The notes beneath the pieces are model-generated. The model worked only from the letters and a program-made list of their open reading frames with translations. It was not told the origin of the DNA and searched no databases. From assembly GCF_040549525.1 (NCBI RefSeq), contig NZ_JBEPTM010000001.1:372001-436000 (forward strand): DNA of 64,000 bases. Reading direction: 5' to 3'. This document shows positions 40,858-49,710 of the stretch, piece by piece. The first letter of the stretch is position 1. Each line of letters begins with the position of its first letter. The DNA comes from Lacisediminihabitans sp040549525 (GTDB taxonomy: Bacteria > Actinomycetota > Actinomycetes > Actinomycetales > Microbacteriaceae). The translations under genes were made by a program, and so were the position numbers.

Positions 40858-42068
40858 GTGACCTGACCAAGAAACCCGTCGCGCAGAAAAGCGCCTTCGC
40901 GTCGGCGACGACCTATCTCGCCAGCCAGCTGCGCCAGATCGGACTGTTCATCGCCCTGATCGTGATCGTGATCTTCTTCGAGATCACCACCGCCGGGATC
41001 ACCCTGAAGCCGATCAACGTCTCCAACCTGATCGTTCAGAACAGTTACATCCTGATCCTGGCGATCGGCATGGTGATGGTGATCATCGCCGGGCATATCG
41101 ACCTCTCCGTCGGCTCTGTCGTCGCGTTCGTCGGAGCGATGGCGGGGGTGATGATCACCCAGTGGCACATTCCGTGGGGGATCGCCATCGTGCTCTGCCT
41201 CGTCGTTGGCGCCCTGGTGGGCATGTGGCAGGGATTCTGGATCGCCTACTTCCGGATACCGGCCTTCATCGTGACCCTCGCGGGAATGCTCACCTTTCGT
41301 GGCCTCACCCAGATCGCCCTCGGTAACGCGCAGATCTCACCCTTCCCCGACGGCTTCCGGGCCCTCGGCTCCGGCTTCCTGCCGGATCTCGGTGGGGGCG
41401 TCAGCTTTCTGGAGCCGCTCACCGTCGGTATCGGCATCCTGGCCACGCTGTTGGTCATCGCTCAGGGCATTCGCCAGCGGGCCGCGCGCCGCAAGTTCGC
41501 GGTCGAGGATGAGCCGCTGCCCTGGTTCATCGCGAAGCTGGTCTTCACCTCTGCACTCATCCTCCTGATCAGCTACCTCCTCGCCAGTTACAACGGGACG
41601 CCGATCGTGCTCATCGTGCTCGGTCTGCTGGTCGTGATCTACTCGGCGGTGATGGCCCGGAGTGTGTTCGGCCGCCATATCTACGCGATCGGCGGCAATC
41701 TCAATGCCGCGGCGCTCTCGGGGATCAAGACCCAGCGGGTCACCTTCCTGCTGTTCGTGAACATGGGTGTGCTCTCCGCGCTCGCCGGGCTCGTCTTCAC
41801 CGCCCAGTTGAACCTGGCGAACCCGAAGGCCGGTGACGGATTCGAGCTCGATGCCATCGCCGCCGTCTTCATCGGTGGGGCGGCAGTGACGGGAGGAATC
41901 GGAACGGTGACCGGGGCGATCGTCGGTGGCCTCATCATCGGGATCCTCAACAATGGAATGTCGATCCTCGGCGTCGGGTCCGAGTTCCAACAGCTGATCA
42001 AGGGACTCGTGCTTCTCGCCGCCGTTGCGTTCGACGTGTATAACAAGCGTCGCAACGGTGGTCGGTGA
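40854..42068 (+). CDS. Monosaccharide ABC transporter permease (arabinose-linked)
   Basis: A 404-residue XylH/GguB-type permease. It shows GMVMVIIAGHIDLSVGSVVAFVG, GRHIYAIGGNLNAAALSGI and AVFIGGAAVTGGIGTVTGAIVGG, with about ten membrane helices. It overlaps the ATPase by 4 bases. It ends with a short basic tail (YNKRRNGGR) and lacks the 50-residue hydrophilic extension of its paralogue at 31021. It completes the araBDA-receptor-ATPase-permease operon. A hairpin and the LacI gene follow. Confidence 0.92.
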   Translation: MSDLTKKPVAQKSAFASATTYLASQLRQIGLFIALIVIVIFFEITTAGITLKPINVSNLIVQNSYILILAIGMVMVIIAGHIDLSVGSVVAFVGAMAGVMITQWHIPWGIAIVLCLVVGALVGMWQGFWIAYFRIPAFIVTLAGMLTFRGLTQIALGNAQISPFPDGFRALGSGFLPDLGGGVSFLEPLTVGIGILATLLVIAQGIRQRAARRKFAVEDEPLPWFIAKLVFTSALILLISYLLASYNGTPIVLIVLGLLVVIYSAVMARSVFGRHIYAIGGNLNAAALSGIKTQRVTFLLFVNMGVLSALAGLVFTAQLNLANPKAGDGFELDAIAAVFIGGAAVTGGIGTVTGAIVGGLIIGILNNGMSILGVGSEFQQLIKGLVLLAAVAFDVYNKRRNGGR

Positions 42069-42094
42069 CGCAAGGGGCACGGCTTACAGGGAGG

Positions 42095-42120
42095 CTGATC
42101 GTCGGGAAGCCGGCGATCAG
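42095..42120 (+). terminator. Hairpin before the LacI gene
   Basis: CTGATCGTCGG and CCGGCGATCAG form an 11-bp stem (one G-T pair) around GAAG, flanked by GAGGCT and AGCCTC that extend it imperfectly. It may end the ara operon, or serve as an operator for the LacI gene that begins 15 bases later. Confidence 0.5.
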
Positions 42121-42134
42121 CTAGCCTCGGTTTC

Positions 42135-43121
42135 GTGGCGAACATCATGGAGGTCGCGCGCCTTGCGGGCGTCTCCCACCAGACCGTGTCGAGGGTGCTC
42201 AACAACGAGAACACGGTGCGTCCGCAGACGCGGGCAAAGGTGGAGGCCGCGATCCGGGAGCTGCGTTACCGACCCAGCTCCGTTGCGCGGGCGCTCGCGA
42301 CCCGCAAGACCCACACGCTGGGTCTCGTGAGCACCGGCAATCCGCTCTACGGTCCCGCGAGCATCGCCTTGGCATTCAACGGGGCGGCACGTGAGGCCGG
42401 CTACCAGGTCATCACCGCGAGCATGGCCGAAGCCGGTCGGGAGGAGATCCTGCAGGCCATCGACGTGCTGTTGAGACAGCAGGTCGAAGCGATAGTGCTC
42501 GTCGTCTCCGACCACTCCTCGATCGAGGCGATAGACGGACTCGAGCTCGACATCCCGCTCGTGACGGCCGACTCGAGTGGACACGGCAGCTTCCCCAGCG
42601 TATCGATCGACCAATTCTGCGGCGCCGAACTGGCAACCGCCTATCTCGCGGACCTCGGCCACCGCGACATCTTGCACCTTGCCGGTCCCGAGGGATCACT
42701 CGACGCCCGCGAGCGCGAGCGCGGCTGGAGGAGCGAGCTGGCGCGTCGGGCACTTCCGGTGCACGAACCCCTGCACGGTGACTGGACTGCCGACAGCGGT
42801 CGGGCCATCGGGGAGCGCCTCATCGCGGCGGGGATGACCTCCGCGATCTTCGTCTCGAATGACCAGATGACGCTCGGCCTGCTTCATGCGCTGGATGACC
42901 ACGGCATCGCCGTGCCCTCAGAGGTGAGCATCGTCGGCTTCGACGACATTCCCGAGGCCGCCCACTTTTCGCCCCCGCTCTCCACGATCCGTCAGGACTT
43001 CACCGAGCTCGGTCGGCGGATCATGGGCACGGTGTCGTCCGTGCTCGACGGGCGTGTGCTCACCGATCCGGTGAAGACCGCTCCCCATCTGGTGGAGCGC
43101 GAATCGGCGGTCCGGCGCTGA
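42135..43121 (+). CDS. LacI-family regulator, probable arabinose repressor (AraR role)
   Basis: A 328-residue LacI protein. Its HTH NIMEVARLAGVSHQTVSRVLNNENTVRPQ lies at the very N terminus. The effector domain has GHRDILHLAGPEGS, LHGDWTADSGRAIGE and SIVGFDDIPEAAHFSPPLSTIRQDF. GTG 42135 lies seven bases after TAGCCT with no ribosome-binding site, so it may be leaderless. It follows the arabinose operon in the same direction. The twin AATGTGATCGC palindromes before araB are its likely sites. It is a near relative of the regulator at 26870. Confidence 0.88.
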   Translation: MANIMEVARLAGVSHQTVSRVLNNENTVRPQTRAKVEAAIRELRYRPSSVARALATRKTHTLGLVSTGNPLYGPASIALAFNGAAREAGYQVITASMAEAGREEILQAIDVLLRQQVEAIVLVVSDHSSIEAIDGLELDIPLVTADSSGHGSFPSVSIDQFCGAELATAYLADLGHRDILHLAGPEGSLDARERERGWRSELARRALPVHEPLHGDWTADSGRAIGERLIAAGMTSAIFVSNDQMTLGLLHALDDHGIAVPSEVSIVGFDDIPEAAHFSPPLSTIRQDFTELGRRIMGTVSSVLDGRVLTDPVKTAPHLVERESAVRR

Positions 43122-43164
43122 CGAAGGGTGCGGTCGACGCCGGGTACGGTCGCGCCAGGTCCGG

Positions 43165-44055
43165 TCACCGCCCGGCCAGGGAGCCACCGATCCCGCCGAC
43201 GCTGAAGTACTTGTTCAGGGCGGCGAAGAGCAGCACCGGCGGCAGCATCATCACTACCGCAACAGCCATCACGAGGCCCCAGTTGGTCTGATTCTGCTGG
43301 AAGAAGGTCTGCAGGCCGATCTGCAGGGTGTAATTCTGATCGGATCGCAGGAACACGACAGCGACCAGATAGTCGTTCCAGGCGAGGAGGAAGGCGAAGA
43401 TCGCGGTGGAGAGCACGCCCGGCAGCGAGTTGCGCAGCACGATTCGCGTGAAGCTTCCGAACACCGAGCATCCATCCATCCAGGCTGCCTCCTCGAGCGT
43501 GATGGGGATGGAATCGAAGTAGGCGGCCATCATCCAGATCGCGACGGACATGGTCGAGCCGACATAGATGATCGTGACACCGGCCAGATTGTCGACGAGG
43601 CCGATTTGGGCGAACAGGATGAAGAGGGGGATGACCGCGGTGACCACCGGCAGCGACTGGACGATGAACAGGATGAGCGAGTAACCGGAGACGAGCCTGC
43701 TGCGCCCCCGGGAGAGCACATAGCCGGCCGGCGCGGCGACCGTCACCGAGATCACGACGGTGACGATGGTGACGAGAAGGCTGTTGGCGAGCCAAGCGCC
43801 GACAGAGGTCTCGCTGAAGATCTTTCCGAAGTTCTCGAGTGTGACTCCGCGTGCGGTGCTGCCGAGTGAGGGTTCGAGGGAGAGGAGCACGACAGCGATA
43901 ATCGGCACGAGCACGATGGCGCAGATGACGAGGATCAGAACGAATCGCCACCACTTGCCCCGCTCCTGGGCCTGGCTCAGGGTGCGGCGTTTTATCGGGC
44001 GTGCGGTCGTCTTGTATTGCCCGACGATCGCGGCACGGGAGGTTTCGACGCTCAT
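43165..44055 (-). CDS. Sugar ABC transporter permease (MalG type)
   Basis: A 296-residue permease with six helices. The EAA loop is ITLEEAAWMDGCSVFGSFTRIVLRN and the C terminus is NKYFSVGGIGGSLAGR. The N terminus carries about 35 charged cytoplasmic residues. Its start overlaps the partner permease stop by 4 bases (ATGA). It is the last gene of the binding protein-permease-permease operon, which again lacks an ATPase. It converges with the LacI gene across 43 bases. Confidence 0.92.
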   Translation of the reverse strand: MSVETSRAAIVGQYKTTARPIKRRTLSQAQERGKWWRFVLILVICAIVLVPIIAVVLLSLEPSLGSTARGVTLENFGKIFSETSVGAWLANSLLVTIVTVVISVTVAAPAGYVLSRGRSRLVSGYSLILFIVQSLPVVTAVIPLFILFAQIGLVDNLAGVTIIYVGSTMSVAIWMMAAYFDSIPITLEEAAWMDGCSVFGSFTRIVLRNSLPGVLSTAIFAFLLAWNDYLVAVVFLRSDQNYTLQIGLQTFFQQNQTNWGLVMAVAVVMMLPPVLLFAALNKYFSVGGIGGSLAGR

Positions 44056-45014
44056 TCGATGTTCACCTTTCGGATCTGGCGGTACAGCACCGTGGCGATG
44101 ATCACGAGCACGATGGTCATCATGAACGCGATCGCAACCCCCGGTCCGGTCTGGAAGTTCTGGAAGACGGTCGAATATGCCAGCACCACGAGGGTCTGGG
44201 TGGAGTTGACCGGCCCGCCGCCGGTGAGCAGGAAGATGCTCGGGAAGTCATTGACGCAGAAGATGGTCATCAGGATCCAGCTGATGTAGGTCGAGCGGGA
44301 GATCATCGGGAGGGTGATCCGACCGAAGGTCTGGAACGCGGTCGCGCCATCGACCTTGGATGCCTCGTAGACGTTGACGTCGACGGAGGCCAGGGCCGAG
44401 GACATCATCATCATCATGAAGGGGAAGCTGATCCAGACCTTGAAGACACAGACCGTCACCTGTGCGAGTGTCGGATCGGCGAGGAACAGCACATTCCCGA
44501 GGCCGAGAGCCTGGGCGAGAACCGGGAGGGGTGACTGCGGGGTTGCCACCAGCCAGTTCCAGGATGTTGCCGAGACGACGACCGGAACGACCCAGGGCAG
44601 CAGAAGCAACACCTTGAAGACGCCACCGGCCGGGATGCGGGTGCGAAGCAACAGGGCCAAGCCGAGCCCGATCGCCCAGCTGCCGAACACCCCGACGAGC
44701 GTGAAGACGACGGTGAATCCGGCGGCGTGCCAGAAGGCCGGGGTCTGCACCATGGCGATGTAGTTGTTCAGGCCGACGAAATTGCCCGCGCTGAGCAGGT
44801 CGCCGTTGCGAAGCGACTGCAGCCCCGCATAGATGACCGGGTACAGGTTCAACAGCACGAGAAGAATCAACGACGGCAGAACGAAGAAGACGAAAGCCCG
44901 CGAGTGGGTGAACCGTCTTCTGCGCTCGCGCTCGCTGGCCGGTTTGCCCGACCCGGCGTTGCCCACGCCGCTCCGCGCCTTCTTGAGCGCTCCGATCACG
45001 GACTCGGTCGTCAT
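44052..45014 (-). CDS. Sugar ABC transporter permease (MalF type)
   Basis: A 320-residue permease. The first helix is FVFFVLPSLILLVLLNLYPVIYAG near residue 40, and the EAA loop is VDVNVYEASKVDGATAFQTFGRITLP. ATG 45014 is chosen because AAAGGAG lies 6 bases upstream; a longer frame back to 45077 is only spacer. It pairs with the MalG-type protein downstream to form the channel for the Tat-secreted receptor encoded upstream. Confidence 0.92.
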   Translation of the reverse strand: MTTESVIGALKKARSGVGNAGSGKPASERERRRRFTHSRAFVFFVLPSLILLVLLNLYPVIYAGLQSLRNGDLLSAGNFVGLNNYIAMVQTPAFWHAAGFTVVFTLVGVFGSWAIGLGLALLLRTRIPAGGVFKVLLLLPWVVPVVVSATSWNWLVATPQSPLPVLAQALGLGNVLFLADPTLAQVTVCVFKVWISFPFMMMMMSSALASVDVNVYEASKVDGATAFQTFGRITLPMISRSTYISWILMTIFCVNDFPSIFLLTGGGPVNSTQTLVVLAYSTVFQNFQTGPGVAIAFMMTIVLVIIATVLYRQIRKVNIE

Positions 45015-45089
45015 GTACTTCTCCTTTGAAGGTGGTCGAGGTGCACAAAGGGTGGGTCCGACTCGCGTCGGACCCACCCGAAGCCGGTG

Positions 45090-46409
45090 CTACTTCATCA
45101 GGCCTTCCATCGAGGTCTGCAGTGCGGTGAGAGCAGCCTTCGAGGTCGTGTTGCCACCGAGGATGGTCTGCGCGAAGGTGATCATCGGAGCGGTCCCATC
45201 GACGGTGTTCGCGATGTTGTAGAAGAGGCCCGATCCGCCGGGTGCGGCCCAGGTCTTGAAGATCGGCTGCCATTCCTTGATGATCTTCACGTTGTTCGGG
45301 TCCGCCTGGAACTCGGGGGTCTCGGAGATCGACTTGAGCGGCGGAAGGCCGATGCCCGTCTTCTTCGTCCACAGCTCCTTCATGTTCTGGTAGTAGTACG
45401 TGAGGAATGCCTCTGAACCCGCCTGACTGGGAGTGTTCTTGTACATCATGATGTTGTTCGGGAAGTACAGGCCGCCCTTCTTGCCGCTCGGGCTGGTGAG
45501 CGGACTGCCGACCACGAGGTCGCCCGCGACATCGCCGACGGCACCCGCTGCGAGACCGGCGCCGTCCCATCCGAATCCGAACTTCTTGGCCTTCCACTGC
45601 GATTGCACGTTCGCACTCGTGTAGGTGGCAGATGCCGGGTCGCTGTAGCCGCTCTTCACGAGGTCGAGGATGAAGTCCATGGCCTCGATGTTCTCGGGCG
45701 TGACACAGTCGGGCTTCTTGTCCGCGTTGAACAGTCCGCCGCCGTTGTTGATCATGAAGGCCGTGAGGATGTGGCTGCCGGTGAAACTGCCGGCTCCGGA
45801 TCCGAGGCCGAAGCCGTAGACACCGTTCTTCTTGAGCGCCGCGCAGACGTTCCGGTACGAATCCCAGTCCGTCGGCGATTCGACGCCCGCCTCCTGCATG
45901 AGCGTCTTGTTGTACCAGGAGATCCGCACGTCGAGGTTGTAGGGCACCGCCGCGTAGCCCTTGTCCGTCTTGAGGGTGTCGACGAGGCCATCGAAGAAGT
46001 CATCATAGATGCCGTTCTTCTTCCAGCTGTCGATGAGGTTGTCGGCGTAGGCGATCTTGCCCTGCTCGGCGAATTGGAACGCCTGCGTGCCGCCACCGGA
46101 GCTCACTGCCGGCCCCGTGTTGGAGGCAACGGCCGAGGAGAAGGTCTGGGTGAAGTTCGCCCACTGGATCTCCTGGTAGGTGGCGGCGCCCATACCGCTC
46201 TTCGGCTTGTACGCGACGGTGATCTTCTTGTCGAGCGGATTGAACTCGGTGCCGCCCCACGGCATGTTCCAGAACTTGATCGCCTTCGCGGAACCCCCGG
46301 ATCCGCCCCCTGTCGAACACGCGGCCAGGGCGGCGGTCGCTGCCACGCCCCCGGCAATTCCGAGGAACCCCCGCCTCGAGAAGGAAGAACCTGTGGATTG
46401 TGACGCCAT
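45090..46409 (-). CDS. Sugar-binding lipoprotein with twin-arginine signal
   Basis: A 439-residue cluster-B binding protein. The N terminus SSFSRRGFLGIAGGVAATAALAACSTGGG combines a twin-arginine motif with a lipobox (AAC, Cys at about 32). It may therefore be exported folded by Tat and then lipidated. The core holds WANFTQTFSSAVAS, RISWYNKTLMQEAGVESPTDWDSYRNVC and FGFGWDGAGLAAG. ATG 46409 has AAAGGAAA upstream. It is the first gene of an ATPase-less importer operon divergent from the LacI gene at 46614. A glycoside ligand is suggested by the neighbouring oxidoreductase genes (inference). Confidence 0.9.
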   Translation of the reverse strand: MASQSTGSSFSRRGFLGIAGGVAATAALAACSTGGGSGGSAKAIKFWNMPWGGTEFNPLDKKITVAYKPKSGMGAATYQEIQWANFTQTFSSAVASNTGPAVSSGGGTQAFQFAEQGKIAYADNLIDSWKKNGIYDDFFDGLVDTLKTDKGYAAVPYNLDVRISWYNKTLMQEAGVESPTDWDSYRNVCAALKKNGVYGFGLGSGAGSFTGSHILTAFMINNGGGLFNADKKPDCVTPENIEAMDFILDLVKSGYSDPASATYTSANVQSQWKAKKFGFGWDGAGLAAGAVGDVAGDLVVGSPLTSPSGKKGGLYFPNNIMMYKNTPSQAGSEAFLTYYYQNMKELWTKKTGIGLPPLKSISETPEFQADPNNVKIIKEWQPIFKTWAAPGGSGLFYNIANTVDGTAPMITFAQTILGGNTTSKAALTALQTSMEGLMK

Positions 46410-46613
46410 GACAGTTTCCTTTCCAGCCGCCGTCGCCAATGGCGGCGGCCATGATTCGTCTTTGGATGCATGTGTCGCTCTATGGATGAAAAGGTTTCGT
46501 GCCGCGACGGTGTCAGTATTCAATGGTTCTCGGACGTTGTCAACAGGTGAGGAGGGAGCGGGGTGTGCATTCCTCGCCTCAGGCCGGCCTCGGATGACCG
46601 CTACCATGAGCGC

Positions 46614-47636
46614 ATGAGTCAGCTAAAGGTTTCGCCGGGTCGCGCCACGCTCGCGGAGATCGCGCGGGATGCATCCGTGTCGACGTCCACGGTGTCGAAG
46701 GTGCTCAACGGCAGGGCCGGCGTCTCTGATGCCGTGCGGGAACGAATCGAAGGGCTCCTGCATACCGCCGGCTACAGTCGGCGCGGCAGCTCTCACGAGC
46801 AGGGCAAGCTCATCGAGCTCGTCTTCGACAACATCGACAGCGAGTGGTCCCTCCAGATCATCCGCGGGGTCGAGGCGGTCGCGCGGGAGAACGGGCTCAG
46901 CGTGATCCTGACCGAGAGTGGTGGTCACCTGTTGGTGGCGCCGGACTGGATCGACGGCATCCTGCGACGGCAGCCGGTGGGTGTCGTCCTGCTCTTCTCG
47001 AACCTGTCCGTCGACCACAAGCGGCAGCTGGCAACCCGCAATATCCCGTTCGTCGTGCTCGATCCGGCCGGGGATCCAGATCCGGATGTCTCGTCGGTGG
47101 GCTCTGGCAACTGGTCGGGAGGCCTCGCGGCGACCCGGCACCTCGTCGAGCTGGGCCATAGGCGGATCGCCCTGGTCAGCGGTCCGCAGGAGATGCTGTG
47201 CTCGCGAGCTCGGCTGTCCGGCTATCGTTCCGCGCTGGAGGAGGCGGGGATTCCGTTCGATCCGACGCTGATCGACGGAGGGCGGTTCCACTACGAGGAT
47301 GGCGTAGCCGCCGGCATGAGGCTGCTCACGATGCCGGATCGGCCCACCGCCATCTTCGCGGGCAACGACCTCCAGGCCTTCGGGGTGTACGAGGCCGCAC
47401 GCCTTCTCGGACTCGTGGTGCCGGATGACATCTCAGTCGTCGGCTTCGACGATGTGCCCAGCGCCAGCTGGATGGGGCCGAAACTCACGACGGTGCGCCA
47501 ACCGTTGATCGAGATGGCCGAGCAGGCGACGCGCCTCGTGCTCGCTCTGCGCGACGATCCGGACCGCAAGCTCGTGCGCATCGATCTGGCGACGAGCCTC
47601 GTGGTGCGAGAGAGCACGGCCCCGCCCCGGGCGTGA
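46614..47636 (+). CDS. LacI-family regulator of the adjacent importer/oxidoreductase genes
   Basis: A 340-residue LacI protein. The HTH is TLAEIARDASVSTSTVSKVLNGRAGVSDAV, and the effector core has LIELVFDNIDSEWSLQIIRGVE, GHRRIALVSGPQEM and SVVGFDDVPSASWMGPKLTTVRQPL. The wording of the core recalls xylose/glycoside-type LacI regulators of actinobacteria. ATG 46614 fits the domain boundary. It is divergent from the Tat-type receptor operon and precedes the oxidoreductase-ThuA operon by 138 bases, so it probably controls both. Confidence 0.88.
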   Translation: MSQLKVSPGRATLAEIARDASVSTSTVSKVLNGRAGVSDAVRERIEGLLHTAGYSRRGSSHEQGKLIELVFDNIDSEWSLQIIRGVEAVARENGLSVILTESGGHLLVAPDWIDGILRRQPVGVVLLFSNLSVDHKRQLATRNIPFVVLDPAGDPDPDVSSVGSGNWSGGLAATRHLVELGHRRIALVSGPQEMLCSRARLSGYRSALEEAGIPFDPTLIDGGRFHYEDGVAAGMRLLTMPDRPTAIFAGNDLQAFGVYEAARLLGLVVPDDISVVGFDDVPSASWMGPKLTTVRQPLIEMAEQATRLVLALRDDPDRKLVRIDLATSLVVRESTAPPRA

Positions 47637-47681
47637 TCCGCTTCGTCAATGGCGACACATTTCGGTATTGCCAGAGAAAAC

Positions 47682-47719
47682 TTGCGTTGATCATTGCGAC
47701 CGGGATAACGTGTCGACAC
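47682..47719 (+). promoter_or_regulatory. Promoter with a GTGTCGACAC palindrome
   Basis: TTGCGT (47682-47687) and GATAAC (47704-47709) are 16 bases apart. The perfect 10-bp palindrome GTGTCGACAC (47710-47719) sits directly on the expected transcription start of the oxidoreductase-ThuA operon. It is a likely repressor site. Confidence 0.6.
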
Positions 47720-47774
47720 ACGCACAACGACGAGCCAGGTGGTCGTCGCCGAATGGATGAAGGAGTCTGCGGAG

Positions 47775-48968
47775 ATGAGTCGACCCCCCTTCGGTGTGGC
47801 GCTCGTCGGATACGGCTTCATGGGGGCGGCCCATTCCCAGGCGTGGCGCGTCGCCCCCCGATTCTTCGACCTTCCGGTCGAGCCGCGCATGTCGGTGATC
47901 GTCGGTCGTGACCTCGCGCGGGTCGAAGCGGCAGCGGACCGGTTCGGCTGGGCCGAGTCGGAGACCGACTGGCGCCGGGTGATCGAGCGCGACGACATCG
48001 ATCTCATCGACATCTGCAGCCCGGGTGCCACCCACGTCGAGATCGCGATTGCGGCCCTCGAGGCCGGAAAGCATGTGCTCTGTGAGAAGCCGCTCGCCAA
48101 CACCGTCGACGAAGCAGTGCGGATGGCCGATGCCGCCCGCCGTGCCGCCGCGCGCGGCGTCTACGCCATGGTCGGGTTCAGCTATCGGCGGGTGCCCGCC
48201 ATCACCTTCGCCCGCGACCTGGTCGCGGCGGGCAAGATCGGTGAGCTCAGGCAGGTGCGTGCGCTGTACCTCCAGGATTGGCTGGTCGACGCGGAAGGTC
48301 CGATGACGTGGCGACTCGACAAGGACCTCGCGGGTTCCGGGTCCCTCGGTGACATCGGGGCGCACGCGATCGACGCGGTCCAGTTCGTCACGGGTCGGCG
48401 GGTGCAGGGCGTCAGCGGCATTCTGCAGACTCTCGTGAACGAACGGCCGCTGCTCGGCGAATCGATCGGACTCAGCGGCACCGCCTCTCGGGAAAGGGGG
48501 CTGGTGACCGTGGACGATGTGGCGCTGTTCACCGGCAGGCTCGAGGGCGGCGTTCTCGGTTCGTTCGAAGCCACGAGATACGCGACCGGGCGCAAGAACG
48601 CGTTCCGTCTCGAGTTCAGCGGATCGCTCGGCGCGATCGCATTCGACCTCGAACGGATGAACGAACTCGAGTTCTACGACGGCACCGACCCGGCGGGACT
48701 GCGCGGCTTCCGCCGCATCCTCGTGACCGAGCCGGAGCATCCGTACATGGCTGCATGGTGGCCGACCGGGCACGGCATCGGCTACGAACACCCGTTCTCC
48801 CACCAGGTGAGGGATCTGCTCGTCGACATCGCCGCGGGTGTCCAGCCGCGACCATCCTTCGACGACGGGCTGCAGGTGCAGCGGGTACTCGCGGCGGTCG
48901 AGGCGAGTTCGGCGAGCGGGAGCTCCTGGGTCGCCGTTGATGACAGTCCTGAAACGCAGAGACAGTGA
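47775..48968 (+). CDS. Gfo/Idh/MocA-family oxidoreductase B'
   Basis: A 397-residue paralogue of the protein at 6399-7568. It has VALVGYGFMGAAHSQAW (Rossmann), CEKPLAN (catalytic loop), YLQDWLVDAEGPMTWRL, and RRILVTEPEHPYMAAWWPTGHGIGYEH. ATG 47775 has AAGGAG 10 bases upstream plus GGAG adjacent. It opens an operon with a ThuA-like protein and a second oxidoreductase. The shared wording with the distant copy means that the same reaction is probably run on two sugars or in two regulatory settings. Confidence 0.88.
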   Translation: MSRPPFGVALVGYGFMGAAHSQAWRVAPRFFDLPVEPRMSVIVGRDLARVEAAADRFGWAESETDWRRVIERDDIDLIDICSPGATHVEIAIAALEAGKHVLCEKPLANTVDEAVRMADAARRAAARGVYAMVGFSYRRVPAITFARDLVAAGKIGELRQVRALYLQDWLVDAEGPMTWRLDKDLAGSGSLGDIGAHAIDAVQFVTGRRVQGVSGILQTLVNERPLLGESIGLSGTASRERGLVTVDDVALFTGRLEGGVLGSFEATRYATGRKNAFRLEFSGSLGAIAFDLERMNELEFYDGTDPAGLRGFRRILVTEPEHPYMAAWWPTGHGIGYEHPFSHQVRDLLVDIAAGVQPRPSFDDGLQVQRVLAAVEASSASGSSWVAVDDSPETQRQ

Positions 48969-48999
48969 GTGGCAATCGCCCTCCGAGGAGGAGAACTCG

Positions 49000-49710
49000 A
49001 TGACATCGGCAACACCACCGGCGCGCAACGCCCTGATCGTGCGGGGCGGATGGGACGGCCATCAGCCCGTCGAGACCACCGACTCGATGATCCCCTTTCT
49101 GGAGGGAAACGGGTTCACGGTGCGCGTAGAGGAATCACCTGCCGTCTACACGGATGCGGACTATCTGGCGACAGTCGACCTGATCCTGCAGATCAACACC
49201 ATGGCATCCATCACGAAGGACGAATTCGCCGGGCTCCAGACCGCCGTCCTGAACGGCACCGGGATGGGCGGTTGGCACGGCGGCATCGCGGACTCCTATC
49301 GCGACAACGCCGACTACCTGCACATGATCGGGGGACAGTTCGCCCACCATGCCGGCAAGGATCCGGCCGATCGCACCGGCGAGCAGTCCGACAACTACAT
49401 TCCCTACACCGTGCACATCACCGATCTGGGGCGCTCACATCCCATCACCCGCGGAATCGAGGACTTCGATCTGGTGACCGAGCAGTACTGGGTGCTGAGC
49501 GACGAATACAACGACGTGCTGGCAACGACGACCCAGTCCGTTCGTCCCTGGGACGCGTGGAATCGACCTGTCACCGCGCCCGCCATCTGGACCAGGCAAT
49601 GGGGCAAGGGGCGCATCTTCGTCTCCGCGCCCGGTCATCGGCTCGAGATTCTCGACGACCCGAACGTTCGAACGATTGTGGGGAGAGGCTTACTGTGGGC
49701 GGCACGCTGA
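49000..49710 (+). CDS. ThuA-like trehalose-utilisation domain protein
   Basis: A 236-residue ThuA-family protein with a class I glutamine-amidotransferase-like fold. ALIVRGGWDGHQPVETTDSMIPFLEGNGF starts the fold, NGTGMGGWHGGIADSYRDNADYLHMIGGQFAHH holds the conserved Gly-Trp-His segment, and QWGKGRIFVSAPGHRLEIL ends it. ATG 49000 has GAGGAGGAG upstream. ThuA and its partner ThuB (a Gfo/Idh/MocA enzyme) act in rhizobial disaccharide utilisation through keto-sugars. Here it lies between two Gfo/Idh/MocA genes and overlaps the second by 16 bases. Confidence 0.87.
   Translation: MTSATPPARNALIVRGGWDGHQPVETTDSMIPFLEGNGFTVRVEESPAVYTDADYLATVDLILQINTMASITKDEFAGLQTAVLNGTGMGGWHGGIADSYRDNADYLHMIGGQFAHHAGKDPADRTGEQSDNYIPYTVHITDLGRSHPITRGIEDFDLVTEQYWVLSDEYNDVLATTTQSVRPWDAWNRPVTAPAIWTRQWGKGRIFVSAPGHRLEILDDPNVRTIVGRGLLWAAR

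Noticed and set aside
45015..45077. N-terminal extension MGPTRVGPTLCAPRP of the MalF-type permease
   Set aside because: It is spacer sequence; ATG 45014 has a strong AAAGGAG and fits the family length.
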